DNA from: Scandinavium hiltneri
Lineage (GTDB): Bacteria > Pseudomonadota > Gammaproteobacteria > Enterobacterales > Enterobacteriaceae
Direction: 5' to 3'
Assembly: GCF_024764835.1 (NCBI RefSeq)
Contig: NZ_JALIGE010000064.1
Location: forward strand, 20,536 to 84,535
DNA length: 64,000 bases
The notes below the pieces were generated by a model that worked only from the letters and a program-made list of their open reading frames with translations, was not told the DNA's origin and ran no database searches. Of the stretch, positions 63,944-64,000 are shown piece after piece. The position numbers were made by a program, and so were the translations under genes. Within the stretch, counting starts at the first letter, position 1, and each line of letters begins with the position of its first letter.

Positions 63944-64000
63944 ATGAAAAAATCACGTTTTACCGACAGCCAGATCATGGCCATTCTTAAGCAAGCTGAG
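63944..64000 (+). mobile_element. Start of IS3-family transposase OrfA (truncated by window edge)
   Basis: The first 19 codons read MKKSRFTDSQIMAILKQAE, the characteristic N-terminus of OrfA in IS3-family elements of the IS407-type group (helix-turn-helix protein that joins OrfB by frameshifting). A GGGGAG ribosome site precedes the ATG. The rest of the element lies to the right of the window. Confidence 0.8.

Overview
The window is chromosomal DNA from a member of the Enterobacteriaceae. Gene content and order from gcvH to the phenylalanine tRNA follow the Escherichia coli serA-metK-mutY-speC segment almost gene for gene, and most protein lengths equal the E. coli ones. Several details point away from E. 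coli and towards the Enterobacter/Lelliottia/Leclercia/Citrobacter side: REP units of the 'cccggcggcg...' type, a citS-citX-citG/citAB locus, a TRAP operon in the position of yggM-ansB, and no yqgA next to speC. The genus cannot be fixed from sequence reading alone.

Layout. 1-10.9 kb: glycine cleavage (gcvT-gcvH, minus), ubiquinone hydroxylases with pepP and ygfB (minus), zapA-6S RNA-fau (plus), serA and rpiA (minus), argP (plus). 10.9-14.5 kb: yggE and the arginine exporter argO (minus), an orphan TRAP solute-binding protein (plus), mscS (minus). 14.6-26.1 kb: a long minus-strand carbon-metabolism block, fbaA-pgk-epd, then yggC-yggD-yggF-yggP-cmtA-cmtB (a cryptic mannitol-type PTS module), then tktA. 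26.3-38.4 kb: loiP between two ERIC repeats, speB/speA with yqgB, metK, galP, sprT, endA, rsmE, gshB, yqgE, ruvX. 38.4-41.9 kb is an accessory insert: a decayed LuxR-type regulator, an IclR regulator and a divergent 752-residue FAD oxidoreductase. 41.9-46.2 kb: yggR and the yggS-yggT-yggU-rdgB-hemW run. 46.5-49.3 kb: a TRAP transporter operon (dctP-dctQ-dctM). 49.4-55.3 kb: yggN, yggL-trmB, mutY-yggX-mltC, nupG. 55.3-60.7 kb: a citrate-type cluster (citG, citX, citS, divergent citAB) in which citG carries an in-frame amber codon. 60.7-64 kb: speC, tRNA-Phe, and the start of an IS3-family transposase gene that runs off the window and probably opens an island at the tRNA.

How the genes work together. 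SerA makes serine precursors and GcvT/GcvH break down glycine, both feeding one-carbon folate, with Fau returning 5-formyl-THF to the pool. SpeA-SpeB and SpeC form the two routes to putrescine, and MetK supplies S-adenosylmethionine. FbaA, Pgk, Epd and TktA are core glycolysis, pyridoxal phosphate and pentose phosphate enzymes lying beside a PTS, a dehydrogenase and a class II FBPase that look like a sugar-alcohol pathway. ArgP activates argO. MutY-YggX-MltC and YggS-YggT-YggU-RdgB-HemW are conserved housekeeping groups.

No CRISPR array, prophage or clear defence system is visible. The most interesting items are the interrupted citG in a citrate locus without citrate lyase genes, the paired repeats between citS and citA, the FAD oxidoreductase/IclR insert with a regulator relic beside it, the orphan TRAP binding protein, and the tRNA-Phe/IS boundary.
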